A DNA stretch of 43,900 nucleotides from Chitinophagales bacterium (GCA_013297585.1 JAAFHG010000001.1:1-43900); one strand, 5' to 3'; counted from the first letter of the stretch, positions 15,797-25,418 are shown. The notes: a model not told the origin generated them from the sequence alone. Program-made: numbers and translations.

Positions 15797-15820
15797 GTAA
15801 AAGGTATTGTAACTGTTGTA

Positions 15821-17143
15821 CTATTTAATACCGTATTTGTACTTGTATCTTTCGTACAGTTGTAGTTGTTTATTATCTAGGCTTACTTGGCGGCCTTGTA
15901 TAAATGCGTAGGCTACATTGCTGCTTTTCATGTCTAGTATATCACCATCGGTTACTATAATGTTGGCATCTTTACCTGCTTCTAGTGAGCCTGTAGTAGC
16001 ATCTACACCTAGTATTTTAGCTGCATTTAGCGTAATGGCAGATAAGGCTTCTTCTTTGGTTAAACCATAAGTAGCGGCCGTACCAGCATTGTAGCTTAGG
16101 TTACGGTAGCGGGTATTATCTGACGCGTCGTTAATTGAAAACAATACGCCAGCCTTTTGCAATACGGCTGGTGTTTTAAATGGTTGGTCTATATCATCAT
16201 CTTCTGTTGCAGGCAGCTCGTGGCGCTCGTTTAATATTACCGGTATATTATTAGCTTTCAACAAATCGGCTATTAAAAAACTTTCGCTACCACCTACTAT
16301 TACTATGTTAAAGCCAAACTCTTTTGCAAAGTCAATAGCTACTAACATTTGTTTTACTTGGTCAGCGTGTACAAATAGTTTTTGCTTTTTCTCAAACAAA
16401 CCTCTTACTGCTTCTAGCTTTAAGTTGGTAGCAGCATGTGTAGGTTCGGCTAAGTAGGCTTTAGCTTGTGTAAAAAACGATTTAATGTCTTCTACTTTAT
16501 CTAAAGCTGCTTTGTTTGGGTCTATAGTTTCGCCAGCAGCGCCACCAAAACCACGAAAACCGCCACCTCTTCTACCACCACGGCTTATAAAGCTTGGCAT
16601 ATTTACATGAATACCGCCATCCATTTTGTAAGCTGCATCTTCCCAATTCCAGGCATCTAATTGTACTACAGTAGATGAACCGCTAATAACACCACCTTGC
16701 GGTGTAACACTAGCCAATAAAATACCATTAGAACGTAGTACATTAATTACACGAGAATCGGTATTATAGGCTGTAATAGAACGTATACTGGTGTTGTAAT
16801 CGCCTAGTTCGGCATAATCGTTACTGGCACGTACACCGTTGGCTATTTCTTTTAAGCCAAGGTCGGTAGATGACAATATTAAACCTGGGTAGACGTGCTT
16901 GCCTTTACCATCTACCACTTTAGCACCACTAGCTGGCGTTACGGTTGTAGCTACTTGTACAATTTTGCCATTGTTTACCTCTACGGTGGCACCTTCTACC
17001 ACCTGACCATTGCCTATATGTACGGTGGCATTGGTAATGTATAGTTTGCCCTTAAAAGCTGGTGCAGGATACACCACTTCTTGCGCTGTTGCAATACCTG
17101 CTAGTAATACAATGGCAGATAATGAACACAATATTTTCTTCAT
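15821..17143 (-). CDS. Exported amidohydrolase-fold protein, metal site degenerate
   Basis: 440 residues with a Sec signal peptide (MKKILCSLSAIVLLAGIATA). The amidohydrolase framework is clear: the beta-sandwich start LYITNATVHIGNGQVVEGAT, then KHVYPGLI, and the C-terminal LNAAKILGVDATTGSLEAGKDANIIV. Where an active member has DxHxH after the PGLI-like strand, this one has LSSTDLG. The later histidines are also not where expected (FVHADQ, VIVGGSE). A Gly/Arg-rich loop (RGGRRGGGFRGFGG) lies near residue 190. It follows the larger amidohydrolase after 21 bp and is probably its operon partner. It may be a non-catalytic subunit; hydrolysis by itself is doubtful. Confidence 0.85.
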   Translation of the reverse strand: MKKILCSLSAIVLLAGIATAQEVVYPAPAFKGKLYITNATVHIGNGQVVEGATVEVNNGKIVQVATTVTPASGAKVVDGKGKHVYPGLILSSTDLGLKEIANGVRASNDYAELGDYNTSIRSITAYNTDSRVINVLRSNGILLASVTPQGGVISGSSTVVQLDAWNWEDAAYKMDGGIHVNMPSFISRGGRRGGGFRGFGGAAGETIDPNKAALDKVEDIKSFFTQAKAYLAEPTHAATNLKLEAVRGLFEKKQKLFVHADQVKQMLVAIDFAKEFGFNIVIVGGSESFLIADLLKANNIPVILNERHELPATEDDDIDQPFKTPAVLQKAGVLFSINDASDNTRYRNLSYNAGTAATYGLTKEEALSAITLNAAKILGVDATTGSLEAGKDANIIVTDGDILDMKSSNVAYAFIQGRQVSLDNKQLQLYERYKYKYGIK

Positions 17144-17164
17144 AATTAGTTCTTTAGTAGATGA

Positions 17165-20100
17165 TTAATTGGTATCGTCGCCTTCTTGTTCGTCTATCGT
17201 AATTAAACCATGGTGATGCCCATGATCGCCACAACTTAAAATGTATTGCCAGCTAGGTTCAGGTGCTCTCATAGGCGTACCTGCTCTTTTCTCGCCACCT
17301 AATTTTGAAATTAAACGGTTACGCTCTGCTGCAATTTTCTTTCTAGCGGCTTCATCACTTTCTCTAGAGAAATACACGGTACCATCTACAATAGTATATA
17401 AGCTTTTTGCGTAAATGCTTAATGGATTATCGCTCCACAATACTAAGTCAGCGTCTTTACCTACTTTAATGCTACCTACTTTATCCTCTACATGCAATGC
17501 TTTTGCCGGATTTAAGGTTACCATTTTCAAAGCCTCTTCTTCTGGTACACCACCATAACGTACGGTTTTACCAGCTTCTTGATTTAAACGACGTGCCATT
17601 TCTGCATCATCACTATTAATACAAACATTTAAGCCTGCTTTGTACATAATAGCAGCATTGTAAGCTATGGCATCGGTAACTTCTACTTTATAGTACCACC
17701 AATCAGAAAAAGTAGAGGCGCTAGAACCATGAAGCTTCATTTTATCAGCCACTTTATACCCTTCTAGTATATGTGTAAATGTGTTGAACTTGAAACCATA
17801 TTTATCGCCCACACGCATAGCTGCTGTGATTTCGCTTTGTACATAAGAGTGGCAAGTAATGAAACGCTTTTTGTTCATGATTTCTACCAATGCATCTAAC
17901 TCTAAATCTCTACGTGTTTTAGGGTCAATTTTCATCGCTTTTTGGTAGTCAACAGCACGAGCAAATGCATCGTTTAAAACTTCTTCTACACCCATTCTTG
18001 TATCAGGAAAACGGTTGTTGGTTTGCGATGTCGTACGCTTTACGTTTTCGCCTAATGCGAACTTGATAAAGCCATCCCAACCTTTAAATTTCAAATCATC
18101 GTCATTAGCACCCCAACGTAGTTTTATTAACTGTGTTTGACCACCAATAGTATTTGCAGAACCATGTAATATATGAGAAGAAGTAATACCACCACTTAGT
18201 TGACGATATATATTAATATCTTCTGGATTCAAGTTGTCTGCAATTCTTACTTCAGATGTTACAGATTGTGCACCTTCGTTAATAGATGCAGCGGCAATGT
18301 GTGAGTGCTCGTCAATAATACCAGCTGTTAAGTGCTTGCCAGTACCATCAATTAGTTTGGCACCATCAGCAGATAGGTTTTTACCTAGTTTGGCAATTTT
18401 ACCATCTTTTACCAATACGTCTGTATTTTCTAGTTTACCATCTTTTTCGTTGGTCCACACCGTTGCATTTTTAATCAACATGGTTTCTTGCTTAGGCAAT
18501 TCTTCGTTACCATAGCCATCGAAAGGAAAGGTTACTTTACCTAAACGCAAAGGCGGTGTAGGACGTTTTCTTGCACTATCAACTGTTACCGTTGCTTTTA
18601 CAAAAGAAGCTGTCCAAGTAACACGGTTACCTGCGGTGTCTTCGCCTGTACCGCTCCAAACATCGCCATTGGCAATACCGCTTAAACGAAACTGTGTAGC
18701 TGCTGCGCCAAAGTTGCCTCTACCGCCTGCTGGTGCAGCACCAGCATTACCACCACCAAAGCCACCGCCTCTTCTTGGTGCTACAGGTGAGAAACTCAAT
18801 TTCACAATTTTACCATCGAAACTGAATTTTGGTGTTAGTGTGTCTTTACCAATTACAGATGCTGCGGCAGCGCCTTTAACATCTAATGTATAATTGATAG
18901 CGCCACTTGGTGCATTGATTACTAGGTTGTAAGTTGCTTTTATATCGTTCCAGCCATCTGCTTTTACTACGTATTTTTTACCTTGAACATAGTTATCTAG
19001 GATAGATGCTTTTTCAGAGAAAATGCTATCGGTAGTAATTAAGAAGTTCGCCAATTTGCCCGCTTCTAAACTGCCTACTTTATCGTAAATGCCTAATAAT
19101 GTTGCAGGCGTTTTAGTAACTGATTCAAAAGCTTTTGTAGGTGTTAAACCATATTCAATGGCTTTGCGCAAGTTGGTTAAAAACAATTTAGGGTCACGTA
19201 AGTCAGCAGCAGTTAAACAGAAGTTGACGTTTGCTTTTTCTAACGCACCCGCATTCGTTGCTGCTAGTTCCCAATGTTTCATATCGGCTAATGATACAAA
19301 TCTTGCATCGTTAGGATCTTCAACATCCATTGCTTGTGGGTAATTTAACGATAAGATATAGGTTGCTTTTGTAGCTGCTATTTCTTTTATGCGTTGGTAT
19401 TCGTTACCGCCACCTTTAATAATGTATTGCGCACCAAATTCCTTGGCTATTCTATCAGCACGTAAGTCAACCCATTTATCTTCTGCCTCAAATATTTGTG
19501 GTAAAGATTGTAAATCGTTGAATGCTTGTAATGATAGGTTGATACCTTCTGTAGCAGGCTTGTTTTTGTACCACTGTGCATCTAAGTATGTTTGGCGCAA
19601 CAAAGCGATGCTACCCATTACGCTACTAGGATAGCTTTGTGTAGAAGTGCCTTTGCTGAAAGAATAGTGTGCTGATGCTTTTTCTTTTAGCAATGCAAAA
19701 TTATCTTCTGTATTAGCCAAAGTAACTACTGCACCGCTACCACGAATGATACCATCTTTTACATGCGTTAATACCGTACCAAAACCACTTTCACGGTAAG
19801 TTTTTGCTTTTGCATCATCTATGGTAAACAGTTTGGCCGCATCGGTTTCTGGTTTTACAGCTTGATTCCAAGCGTAAGCACCTTTGGTGTTAGAGGTAAT
19901 TTGCGCTGGCGCATTAAAGTTAAATCCACCTGCACCTAGCTGACGCTGTGGTGTAGCTACGCCGTAATCGGTATAAATGTCTACGAATGACGGATAGATA
20001 AACTTATTGTTACAGTCTATCACTATCGCATCTTTAGGAATGCTTACCGTAGTACCTACGCTTACAATTTTACCATCACGAATAACTAGTGTGGCTTTTT

Positions 20101-20254
20101 GTAAAGTAGATGTTGATGACTGAACGATGGTTGCATTGGTAAAGGCGTAACAGCCGTCCCTTTTATCTGCAATACCATTAACTGGAAATGTTTCCTGGGC
20201 TTGTAGCAAAAATGTAAACAGTAGCCCCGAAAGCAATAGCTTCAATTTTCTCAT
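17165..20254 (-). CDS. Exported double amidohydrolase (two tandem domains)
   Basis: 1029 residues after a signal peptide (MRKLKLLLSGLLFTFLLQAQ). Domain 1 (about 30-430) has the fold markers (DCNNKFIYPSFVDIYTDYG, KTPATLLGIYDKVGSLEAGK) but no HxH. A linker with Gly-rich repeats (RRGGGFGGGNAGAAPAGG) follows. Domain 2 (about 590-985) carries HLTAGIIDEHSH with His650 and His652, then TCHSY, FTHILEGY and NSDDAEM, a complete-looking metal site of the imidazolonepropionase-like type. The C-terminus has a short His-rich tail (GDHGHHHG). It probably acts as a periplasmic hydrolase on cyclic amides or peptide-like substrates. The 440-residue partner follows at 17143. Confidence 0.88.
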   Translation of the reverse strand: MRKLKLLLSGLLFTFLLQAQETFPVNGIADKRDGCYAFTNATIVQSSTSTLQKATLVIRDGKIVSVGTTVSIPKDAIVIDCNNKFIYPSFVDIYTDYGVATPQRQLGAGGFNFNAPAQITSNTKGAYAWNQAVKPETDAAKLFTIDDAKAKTYRESGFGTVLTHVKDGIIRGSGAVVTLANTEDNFALLKEKASAHYSFSKGTSTQSYPSSVMGSIALLRQTYLDAQWYKNKPATEGINLSLQAFNDLQSLPQIFEAEDKWVDLRADRIAKEFGAQYIIKGGGNEYQRIKEIAATKATYILSLNYPQAMDVEDPNDARFVSLADMKHWELAATNAGALEKANVNFCLTAADLRDPKLFLTNLRKAIEYGLTPTKAFESVTKTPATLLGIYDKVGSLEAGKLANFLITTDSIFSEKASILDNYVQGKKYVVKADGWNDIKATYNLVINAPSGAINYTLDVKGAAAASVIGKDTLTPKFSFDGKIVKLSFSPVAPRRGGGFGGGNAGAAPAGGRGNFGAAATQFRLSGIANGDVWSGTGEDTAGNRVTWTASFVKATVTVDSARKRPTPPLRLGKVTFPFDGYGNEELPKQETMLIKNATVWTNEKDGKLENTDVLVKDGKIAKLGKNLSADGAKLIDGTGKHLTAGIIDEHSHIAAASINEGAQSVTSEVRIADNLNPEDINIYRQLSGGITSSHILHGSANTIGGQTQLIKLRWGANDDDLKFKGWDGFIKFALGENVKRTTSQTNNRFPDTRMGVEEVLNDAFARAVDYQKAMKIDPKTRRDLELDALVEIMNKKRFITCHSYVQSEITAAMRVGDKYGFKFNTFTHILEGYKVADKMKLHGSSASTFSDWWYYKVEVTDAIAYNAAIMYKAGLNVCINSDDAEMARRLNQEAGKTVRYGGVPEEEALKMVTLNPAKALHVEDKVGSIKVGKDADLVLWSDNPLSIYAKSLYTIVDGTVYFSRESDEAARKKIAAERNRLISKLGGEKRAGTPMRAPEPSWQYILSCGDHGHHHGLITIDEQEGDDTN

Positions 20255-20311
20255 AAATTACTCAGTTTGCTTTGTGATGAAGGCTAAAGCTAATGATTGT
20301 GTAGACAAAAA

Positions 20312-20346
20312 ACAGCCACTCATCAATAAAAATGATGAATGGCTGT
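20312..20346 (-). terminator. Intrinsic terminator after the proline iminopeptidase gene
   Basis: ACAGCCACTCATCA pairs with TGATGAATGGCTGT with one mismatch. A T run follows on the minus strand. It lies 27 bp past the stop at 20373. Confidence 0.85.
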
Positions 20347-20372
20347 GTAAAAGTGATGGATTTGAAATTTCG

Positions 20373-21440
20373 CTATTTGAACTGACCGTTGTTTACGTCG
20401 TTTATAAAGTCGATAACGCCGGGAAAAAAGTGTGCTTGATCATCCCACATAGACAAATGGCTGCCTTTTGGGCAATATAAAAAACGCCCATTTTGTACTT
20501 GTGTACTCATCCATTTCATGTGTTCAGGATCCATCGTATCGTGCTTAGCCCCTACCGTAAGCGTAGGCACTTTAATTTCTGGCAACCTTGCTTTAATATC
20601 CCAATTAGCCAAACGACCGCCTACACCAAACTCGCTTGGGCCTTGCATCATGGTGTAAATGTCGTTATTGGCATGTTTAAAAGCTCTGTTCACAGCATCT
20701 GGCCATTCTGGTAAGCGGCACAGATGTTGGTTGTAAAAATTTGGCAACAATAACTCCATGTACTTAGGGTTTTTGAAATCGCCTTTCGCTTCTATGGCTC
20801 TAATGGTATCTAATACTTTTGGTGGCATTTGTTTTGCCAAAACATCGTTGGCGTATTTACCATAGTCAGGACAACTTGCCATCATGTTACAAATGATTAA
20901 GCCCTTGAGATTTTGCTGGTATTTGAGGGCGTATTGCATGGCTAGCATACCGCCCCAAGAGTTACCCAACAAATAGAAATTGTCTTTATCTAGTTGCAGT
21001 GCTTTACGCACTTGTTCCACTTCTTCTACAAAGCGGTCAATGGTCCAAAGGCTGCTGTCTTTTGGCTGGTCGCTATAATAAGAGCCTAATTGGTCGTATT
21101 CTATCATTTCAAAACCCTCTTGTGGGAAGAAACTCTCGAAGCTTTCAAGGTATTCGTGCGTCATGGCTGGCCCACCATGCAACAGTAGCACCTTGATTTT
21201 GGGGTTATTGCCAATGGTTTTAGTCCACACTTTAAAGGTACCAATTGGGGTTTCTACAGGAATCATTTTTACACCTGCAGATTGCACACCTGAGTCTTTT
21301 ACTACAAAGTATTCTTTTATAGTTAGAGATTTGTAGGTTGAATTTTCTTTACATCCAACCATAGTTGCTATTATAAAATAAATATGTATTAATTTTTTAT
21401 AATAAAATGTGTCGTATTTTTTAAATTTATCAGACATCAT
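20373..21440 (-). CDS. Proline iminopeptidase-family alpha/beta hydrolase, probable lipoprotein
   Basis: The start is taken at ATG 21440; the longer frame begins with TTG at 21476. The N-terminal KKLIHIYFIIATMVGC looks like a lipoprotein signal, with Cys about 30 residues from the start. The catalytic part shows LLLHGGPAMTHEYL (the HGGP oxyanion loop), DQLGSYYSDQP, the nucleophile elbow GNSWGG, an acid in VGAKHDTMDP, and the catalytic His in CPKGSHLSMWDD. These are the marks of peptidase family S33, which removes N-terminal proline from peptides. It is probably tethered to the envelope and used in peptide scavenging. Its own terminator follows. Confidence 0.88.
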   Translation of the reverse strand: MMSDKFKKYDTFYYKKLIHIYFIIATMVGCKENSTYKSLTIKEYFVVKDSGVQSAGVKMIPVETPIGTFKVWTKTIGNNPKIKVLLLHGGPAMTHEYLESFESFFPQEGFEMIEYDQLGSYYSDQPKDSSLWTIDRFVEEVEQVRKALQLDKDNFYLLGNSWGGMLAMQYALKYQQNLKGLIICNMMASCPDYGKYANDVLAKQMPPKVLDTIRAIEAKGDFKNPKYMELLLPNFYNQHLCRLPEWPDAVNRAFKHANNDIYTMMQGPSEFGVGGRLANWDIKARLPEIKVPTLTVGAKHDTMDPEHMKWMSTQVQNGRFLYCPKGSHLSMWDDQAHFFPGVIDFINDVNNGQFK

Positions 21441-21648
21441 GAACAATATGATTTTATACAATGGTATAAGCAGCAAATTAGTGACTTTTTGGCTATTAAA
21501 AGGCCGAATAAGTTTGAGATAATTAAATTGTTAGCCAATAAAAAATTATTTACCAAAATTCTATTCAATACATAAATACCACAAGTTTTTACTTCAATAC
21601 AAACACCACTTACTACATTTACCGCTCAACTTTTTTTAACCATTTATC

Positions 21649-22956
21649 ATGGCATCATTTCAAGTTATAGGAGGCAATAAACTACAAGGCGATATTACAC
21701 CACAAGGTGCTAAAAACGAGGCGTTACAGATATTAAGTGCAGTTGTATTAAGCTCAGAAACCATTACCATACACAATATACCAGACATTGTAGACGTAAA
21801 CCTATTGATAGAGCTATTGCAAGATATGGGTGTAAAAGTGGATAGAATAAACCGCCATACTTGTACGTTTAAAGCAGATGCGATTGATGTAGATTATTTA
21901 GCCTCTGAAGAATTTAGAAATAAGGGCGGTAAACTACGTGGCTCGGTAATGCTTGCTGGTCCTATGCTAGCAAGGTTTAAAAAAGCCTATATACCCAAAC
22001 CAGGTGGCGATAAAATTGGTAGACGTAGGTTGGATACACATATCATTGGTTTTGAAAAACTAGGAGCCAAGTTTGAGTATGACGAGCAGTTATACTTTTT
22101 TAAGCTGACCGCACCAAAGTTATACGGTGCATATATGCTTCTTGACGAGCCATCAGTAACTGGTACCGCAAACATTTTGATGGCGGCCGTTTTAGCCGAA
22201 GGTATCACTACTATTTATAATGCAGCTTGCGAACCATATTTACAACAGCTATGTAAAATGCTGAATAGAATGGGTGCAAAAATTACTGGCATTGGTAGTA
22301 ATATGTTGGTGATAGAAGGTGTAGAAACACTTAGCGGTACTGAACATACCATGCTACCGGATATGATTGAAGTGGGTAGTTTTATAGGTCTTGCAGCTAT
22401 GACACAAAGCAATATCACCATTAAAAACGCTGGTGTGCAACACTTGGGTGTAATACCAGATAAGTTTGCCCAAATGGGTATTAAATTTTCAATACAAGGT
22501 GATGATATTGTAGTGCCTGAACAGGATAAATATGAAGTAGCTACATTTTTAGATGGGGGCATTTTAACAATTTATGATCATCCTTGGCCAGGCTTTACAC
22601 CAGACCTTATTAGCATTATGCTAGTAGTGGCTACACAAGCTGTAGGCAGTGTATTAATTCACCAAAAGATGTTTGAGAGCCGCTTGTTTTTTGTAGATAA
22701 ATTGATAGACATGGGGGCGCAAATTATACTCTGTGATCCTCACCGTGCTACAGTTATTGGCTTAGGTAGAAGATATCCATTGCGTGGTATTACTATGAGT
22801 AGCCCCGATATTAGAGCTGGTCAAGCATTGCTAATTGCGGCTTTAAGTGCTGAGGGTAAAAGTACTATTCAGAATATTGAGCAAATAGATAGAGGCTATC
22901 AATATATAGATACAAGATTGAAAAACTTAGGTGCAGATATTACTAGAATTGGGTAA
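21649..22956 (+). CDS. murA: UDP-N-acetylglucosamine 1-carboxyvinyltransferase (Cys-to-Asp variant)
   Basis: 435 residues, typical length. MurA transfers enolpyruvate from PEP to UDP-GlcNAc, the first committed step of peptidoglycan synthesis. KNEAL (Lys22, Asn23) and RGSVMLAGPMLARF are conserved. The mobile loop reads KPGGDKIGRRRLDTH, so the Cys that fosfomycin alkylates (Cys115 in E. coli) is Asp (Asp121). Enzymes with this change, for example in Mycobacterium and Chlamydia, are active and fosfomycin-resistant. The start ATG 21649 fits homologues (residues 1-10 MASFQVIGGN). A dioxygenase gene follows 12 bp later on the same strand. Confidence 0.95.
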   Translation: MASFQVIGGNKLQGDITPQGAKNEALQILSAVVLSSETITIHNIPDIVDVNLLIELLQDMGVKVDRINRHTCTFKADAIDVDYLASEEFRNKGGKLRGSVMLAGPMLARFKKAYIPKPGGDKIGRRRLDTHIIGFEKLGAKFEYDEQLYFFKLTAPKLYGAYMLLDEPSVTGTANILMAAVLAEGITTIYNAACEPYLQQLCKMLNRMGAKITGIGSNMLVIEGVETLSGTEHTMLPDMIEVGSFIGLAAMTQSNITIKNAGVQHLGVIPDKFAQMGIKFSIQGDDIVVPEQDKYEVATFLDGGILTIYDHPWPGFTPDLISIMLVVATQAVGSVLIHQKMFESRLFFVDKLIDMGAQIILCDPHRATVIGLGRRYPLRGITMSSPDIRAGQALLIAALSAEGKSTIQNIEQIDRGYQYIDTRLKNLGADITRIG

Positions 22957-22968
22957 GCTCAAAGCAAG

Positions 22969-23688
22969 ATGTGTAACTATCAAGATATTACCGCAACCAT
23001 TGCCAATAAAGGTTTTGCTACTGTAGCATCTGCGTTTAGTAATGCTGAAATTGATAGATTACTACAGGTGCTTGAACAAATAGATAGTGATAAAGCTACT
23101 TTTAGAAAAACGGCTGATTTATTTGCCATTAGGCAGTTTTTAAAAGAAGTACCAAGTGTTGTACCATTAATATTCACGCCCTCATTTACAACTATTATTA
23201 GAGAGGTCTTTGGTAATGATTATTTTGTCGTAAAGTCTATCTATTTTGATAAACCCTCGGCTTCAAATTGGTTTGTAGCTTACCACCAAGATTTAACCAT
23301 TTCTGTAGATAAAAAACTAGACTTGCTAGGCTTTAGCCCGTGGACGACAAAGCAAAACCAATTTGCAGTACAGCCACCGCTTGCCATTTTGCAAGATAAC
23401 TTTACTATTCGCATTCATTTAGATGATACTGATGCAAACAATGGTGCATTGAAAGTGATTCCACAATCGCACTTAAAAGGTATTTATAGGCCTGAAACTA
23501 TTAATTGGGATGAAGAAACAGAAGCAATATGTCCTGTAAAAAAGGGTGGCATTATGTTTATGAAACCGTTGCTATTACACACTTCTAACAAAACTACCAA
23601 CCAAGCTCAAAGGCGTGTGATTCATATAGAATTTAGCAGAAGCGATTTACCTAAAAACCTTAATTGGTCAGAACGAATGAAGTATTAA
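22969..23688 (+). CDS. Phytanoyl-CoA dioxygenase (PhyH)-family protein
   Basis: 239 residues. The Fe(II)/2-oxoglutarate site is visible: His106 and Asp108 in AYHQDLT, His204 in PLLLHTSNKTT, and Arg in QRRVIHIEFS for 2-oxoglutarate. The double-stranded beta-helix surrounds these, including RIHLDDTDANNGALKVIPQSH. The substrate is unknown. It lies 12 bp downstream of murA and is likely cotranscribed, though a role in the cell wall cannot be deduced. It converges on the L,D-transpeptidase gene with one base between the stop codons and no obvious terminator. Confidence 0.88.
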   Translation: MCNYQDITATIANKGFATVASAFSNAEIDRLLQVLEQIDSDKATFRKTADLFAIRQFLKEVPSVVPLIFTPSFTTIIREVFGNDYFVVKSIYFDKPSASNWFVAYHQDLTISVDKKLDLLGFSPWTTKQNQFAVQPPLAILQDNFTIRIHLDDTDANNGALKVIPQSHLKGIYRPETINWDEETEAICPVKKGGIMFMKPLLLHTSNKTTNQAQRRVIHIEFSRSDLPKNLNWSERMKY

Positions 23689-23689
23689 G

Positions 23690-24217
23690 TTATCGCTGAA
23701 TTGTAACTGTTGTACCTACAGGCAATACTTTAAATAACTTATCTATGTATTCGTTTTTGGTGCTTACACAGCCCATGGTCCAATTTTGATATAGGTCTAC
23801 AGCAAACTCTTCGTGTGGCCATGTACCATGTATGCCTATTGAGCCACCTATTTTAGCATTAGCAGGTATAATACCTTGGGCTTTTCGCTCATTAAATTTT
23901 TGATAACTTTCTGCATTGGGATAATCAATTGCCATAAATCTATCCCATTTAGCATGTGGACGCTTTGCAACTATATGAAACGTACCTTCGGGTGTTTTTC
24001 TATCGCCTTCTACCATTTTATCGCCCATGTCTTTGCTACCAAAAACCACAGGGTAGGTTACAAGCCAGTTGTTAGCTGCATCGTACACTTTTAACTCGTA
24101 GTCGCTTTTATCTATAATTACATAAAAATCATCTTTACCTGTAGCACCAAAATGCTTAAATGAGGTAGTAGCTGCTAAAATAAATAGCAATACAAATAGA
24201 TTGCGCAGTGACTTCAT
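23690..24217 (-). CDS. L,D-transpeptidase (YkuD)-family protein
   Basis: 175 residues with an N-terminal signal segment (LRNLFVLLFILAATTSF). The YkuD domain spans residues 30-175: GSKDMGDKMVEGDRKTPEG, then the catalytic His in SIGIHGT (His130) and Cys in MGCVST (Cys150). These enzymes make 3-3 peptidoglycan crosslinks or attach proteins to the wall; small single-domain members are periplasmic. The last residues are VTIQR. It converges on the murA-PhyH pair. Confidence 0.9.
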   Translation of the reverse strand: MKSLRNLFVLLFILAATTSFKHFGATGKDDFYVIIDKSDYELKVYDAANNWLVTYPVVFGSKDMGDKMVEGDRKTPEGTFHIVAKRPHAKWDRFMAIDYPNAESYQKFNERKAQGIIPANAKIGGSIGIHGTWPHEEFAVDLYQNWTMGCVSTKNEYIDKLFKVLPVGTTVTIQR

Positions 24218-24381
24218 TTGGGGGATTAATTTTTTTTATTAACGTGAATTTCGGGAAAAGATTATTTACACGGTGTTAAATTTTTAGATTTAAAGATAAT
24301 TTAAGGATTACAGGTACTTATACAGATGCACATATGTAAGGGATTGCAGTGCATAGCCCACAACCGTTGCAAGCGGTGAGT

Positions 24382-24429
24382 CCCGATAGCTATCGGGAAG
24401 AAACGAAAAGCCCGACCCGCCCAAGCGGG
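24382..24429. repeat. 16-bp palindrome copy 3 plus a CCCGC/GCGGG hairpin
   Basis: CCCGATAGCTATCGGG is at 24382-24397, and CCCGCCCAAGCGGG at 24416-24429. They lie in the gap 24218-24503, together with the terminator at 24444-24476. Small open frames here are chance. Confidence 0.9.
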
Positions 24430-24443
24430 AACGCCAAAAACAA

Positions 24444-24476
24444 ATTGGCCAATAGAATCAATTTCTATTGGCCAAT
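24444..24476 (-). terminator. Intrinsic terminator of the sigma/anti-sigma/barrel operon
   Basis: A 14-bp perfect stem ATTGGCCAATAGAA/TTCTATTGGCCAAT with a 5-nt loop, followed on the minus strand by TTTGTTTTTGG. It lies 27 bp past the stop at 24504. Confidence 0.92.
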
Positions 24477-24503
24477 AATTACTTACTAACGCTACATTAT
24501 TTA

Positions 24504-25397
24504 CTACCAATTACTAAATCTAATACCTACTGAGTAAGGATATTGATCCATTTGCGTACCGTCTTTGTGTAATTTATTAAAACTATATGAGCCATATAAT
24601 CGTACAGGACCTAAACCAATTTCGCCTACAGCGGCCAAGCGCCAAGGGTTTAAATCAAAATCGCCCTTTGTTTTTACTTTACCACGCTCAGCACTTATTT
24701 GCTTATTGCGACTGCCTATTAAATAGCCTGCACTTACACCTGCACTTAGGCTAAAACTGCGCTTTTTATCTGGATTTGGTTGAAAATTAACCATAAACGG
24801 TACCGTTAAATACTTTACAAATAGTTTATTTTTTGTAAACCCAATGGTATCGTTAAGGGCAAAAGGTATAGGATCTTTACGGTAGCTTAAGCTGCGGTCG
24901 TATCTAAAATTATACATTTCAAAACCTAAACCATACTTAAGATTTAATTTATGCTGAGAGACATTTAGCTTTTGCATAAAAAACCAAATATTAAAGTTGC
25001 TAGACTTGCCAGTGTTTAAGCTATTGGTATTAGCATCTACTTTAGCACTGCTACCTACTTGCTTTAAATAGCCACCAGCTTGCGCAGCAGGATAATTTGT
25101 TTCGTCTCTATAATTGGCAAAACCCAAATCCATTATCCACCAATTGGTACTAACGTTGGTTTTCTTTTTCTTACTATCGCCACCACCAATATTAATAGTA
25201 ATGTTGTTTTTGCCCCTGCTACCATTTTTACCAATGTTGTAACTTGTGTCTTGTGCAGTGGTTTTGTTCTTTTTTATAATTACAAAGTTGCCCACTTTAA
25301 TAGTATCTACCGCAGCCTCTTTTTTTGTACTGTCGGTTTGAGCAAAGGCCATAGTGCTAGCCAATAGCATGGCTGCTAATACGTTTAATTGTTTCAT
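24504..25397 (-). CDS. Outer-membrane beta-barrel protein
   Basis: 297 residues with a signal peptide (MKQLNVLAAMLLASTMAFAQ). A basic, Asn/Lys-rich linker (residues 25-85) precedes the barrel. The barrel shows alternating strands ending in aromatic residues (WIMDLGFANYRD, LKYGLGFEMYNF, RSFSLSAGVSAGYLI, GPVRLYGSYSFNKL) and closes with YPYSVGIRFSNW, a C-terminal aromatic typical of outer-membrane proteins. It is the last gene of the operon sigma factor - anti-sigma - barrel, 21 bp behind the anti-sigma gene, which suggests envelope-stress or surface-signal control. The resemblance to PorT-like proteins is general only. Confidence 0.85.
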   Translation of the reverse strand: MKQLNVLAAMLLASTMAFAQTDSTKKEAAVDTIKVGNFVIIKKNKTTAQDTSYNIGKNGSRGKNNITINIGGGDSKKKKTNVSTNWWIMDLGFANYRDETNYPAAQAGGYLKQVGSSAKVDANTNSLNTGKSSNFNIWFFMQKLNVSQHKLNLKYGLGFEMYNFRYDRSLSYRKDPIPFALNDTIGFTKNKLFVKYLTVPFMVNFQPNPDKKRSFSLSAGVSAGYLIGSRNKQISAERGKVKTKGDFDLNPWRLAAVGEIGLGPVRLYGSYSFNKLHKDGTQMDQYPYSVGIRFSNW

Positions 25398-25418
25398 TTT
25401 CTAATGTTTTTTAAATGA

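Noticed and set aside
18636..18893. Pro/Leu-rich frame opposite the large amidohydrolase
   Set aside because: Antisense to the Gly-rich linker; explained by composition.
24301..24510. Open frame of 69 codons between the L,D-transpeptidase and barrel genes
   Set aside because: It covers the palindrome, a hairpin and the terminator of the barrel gene.
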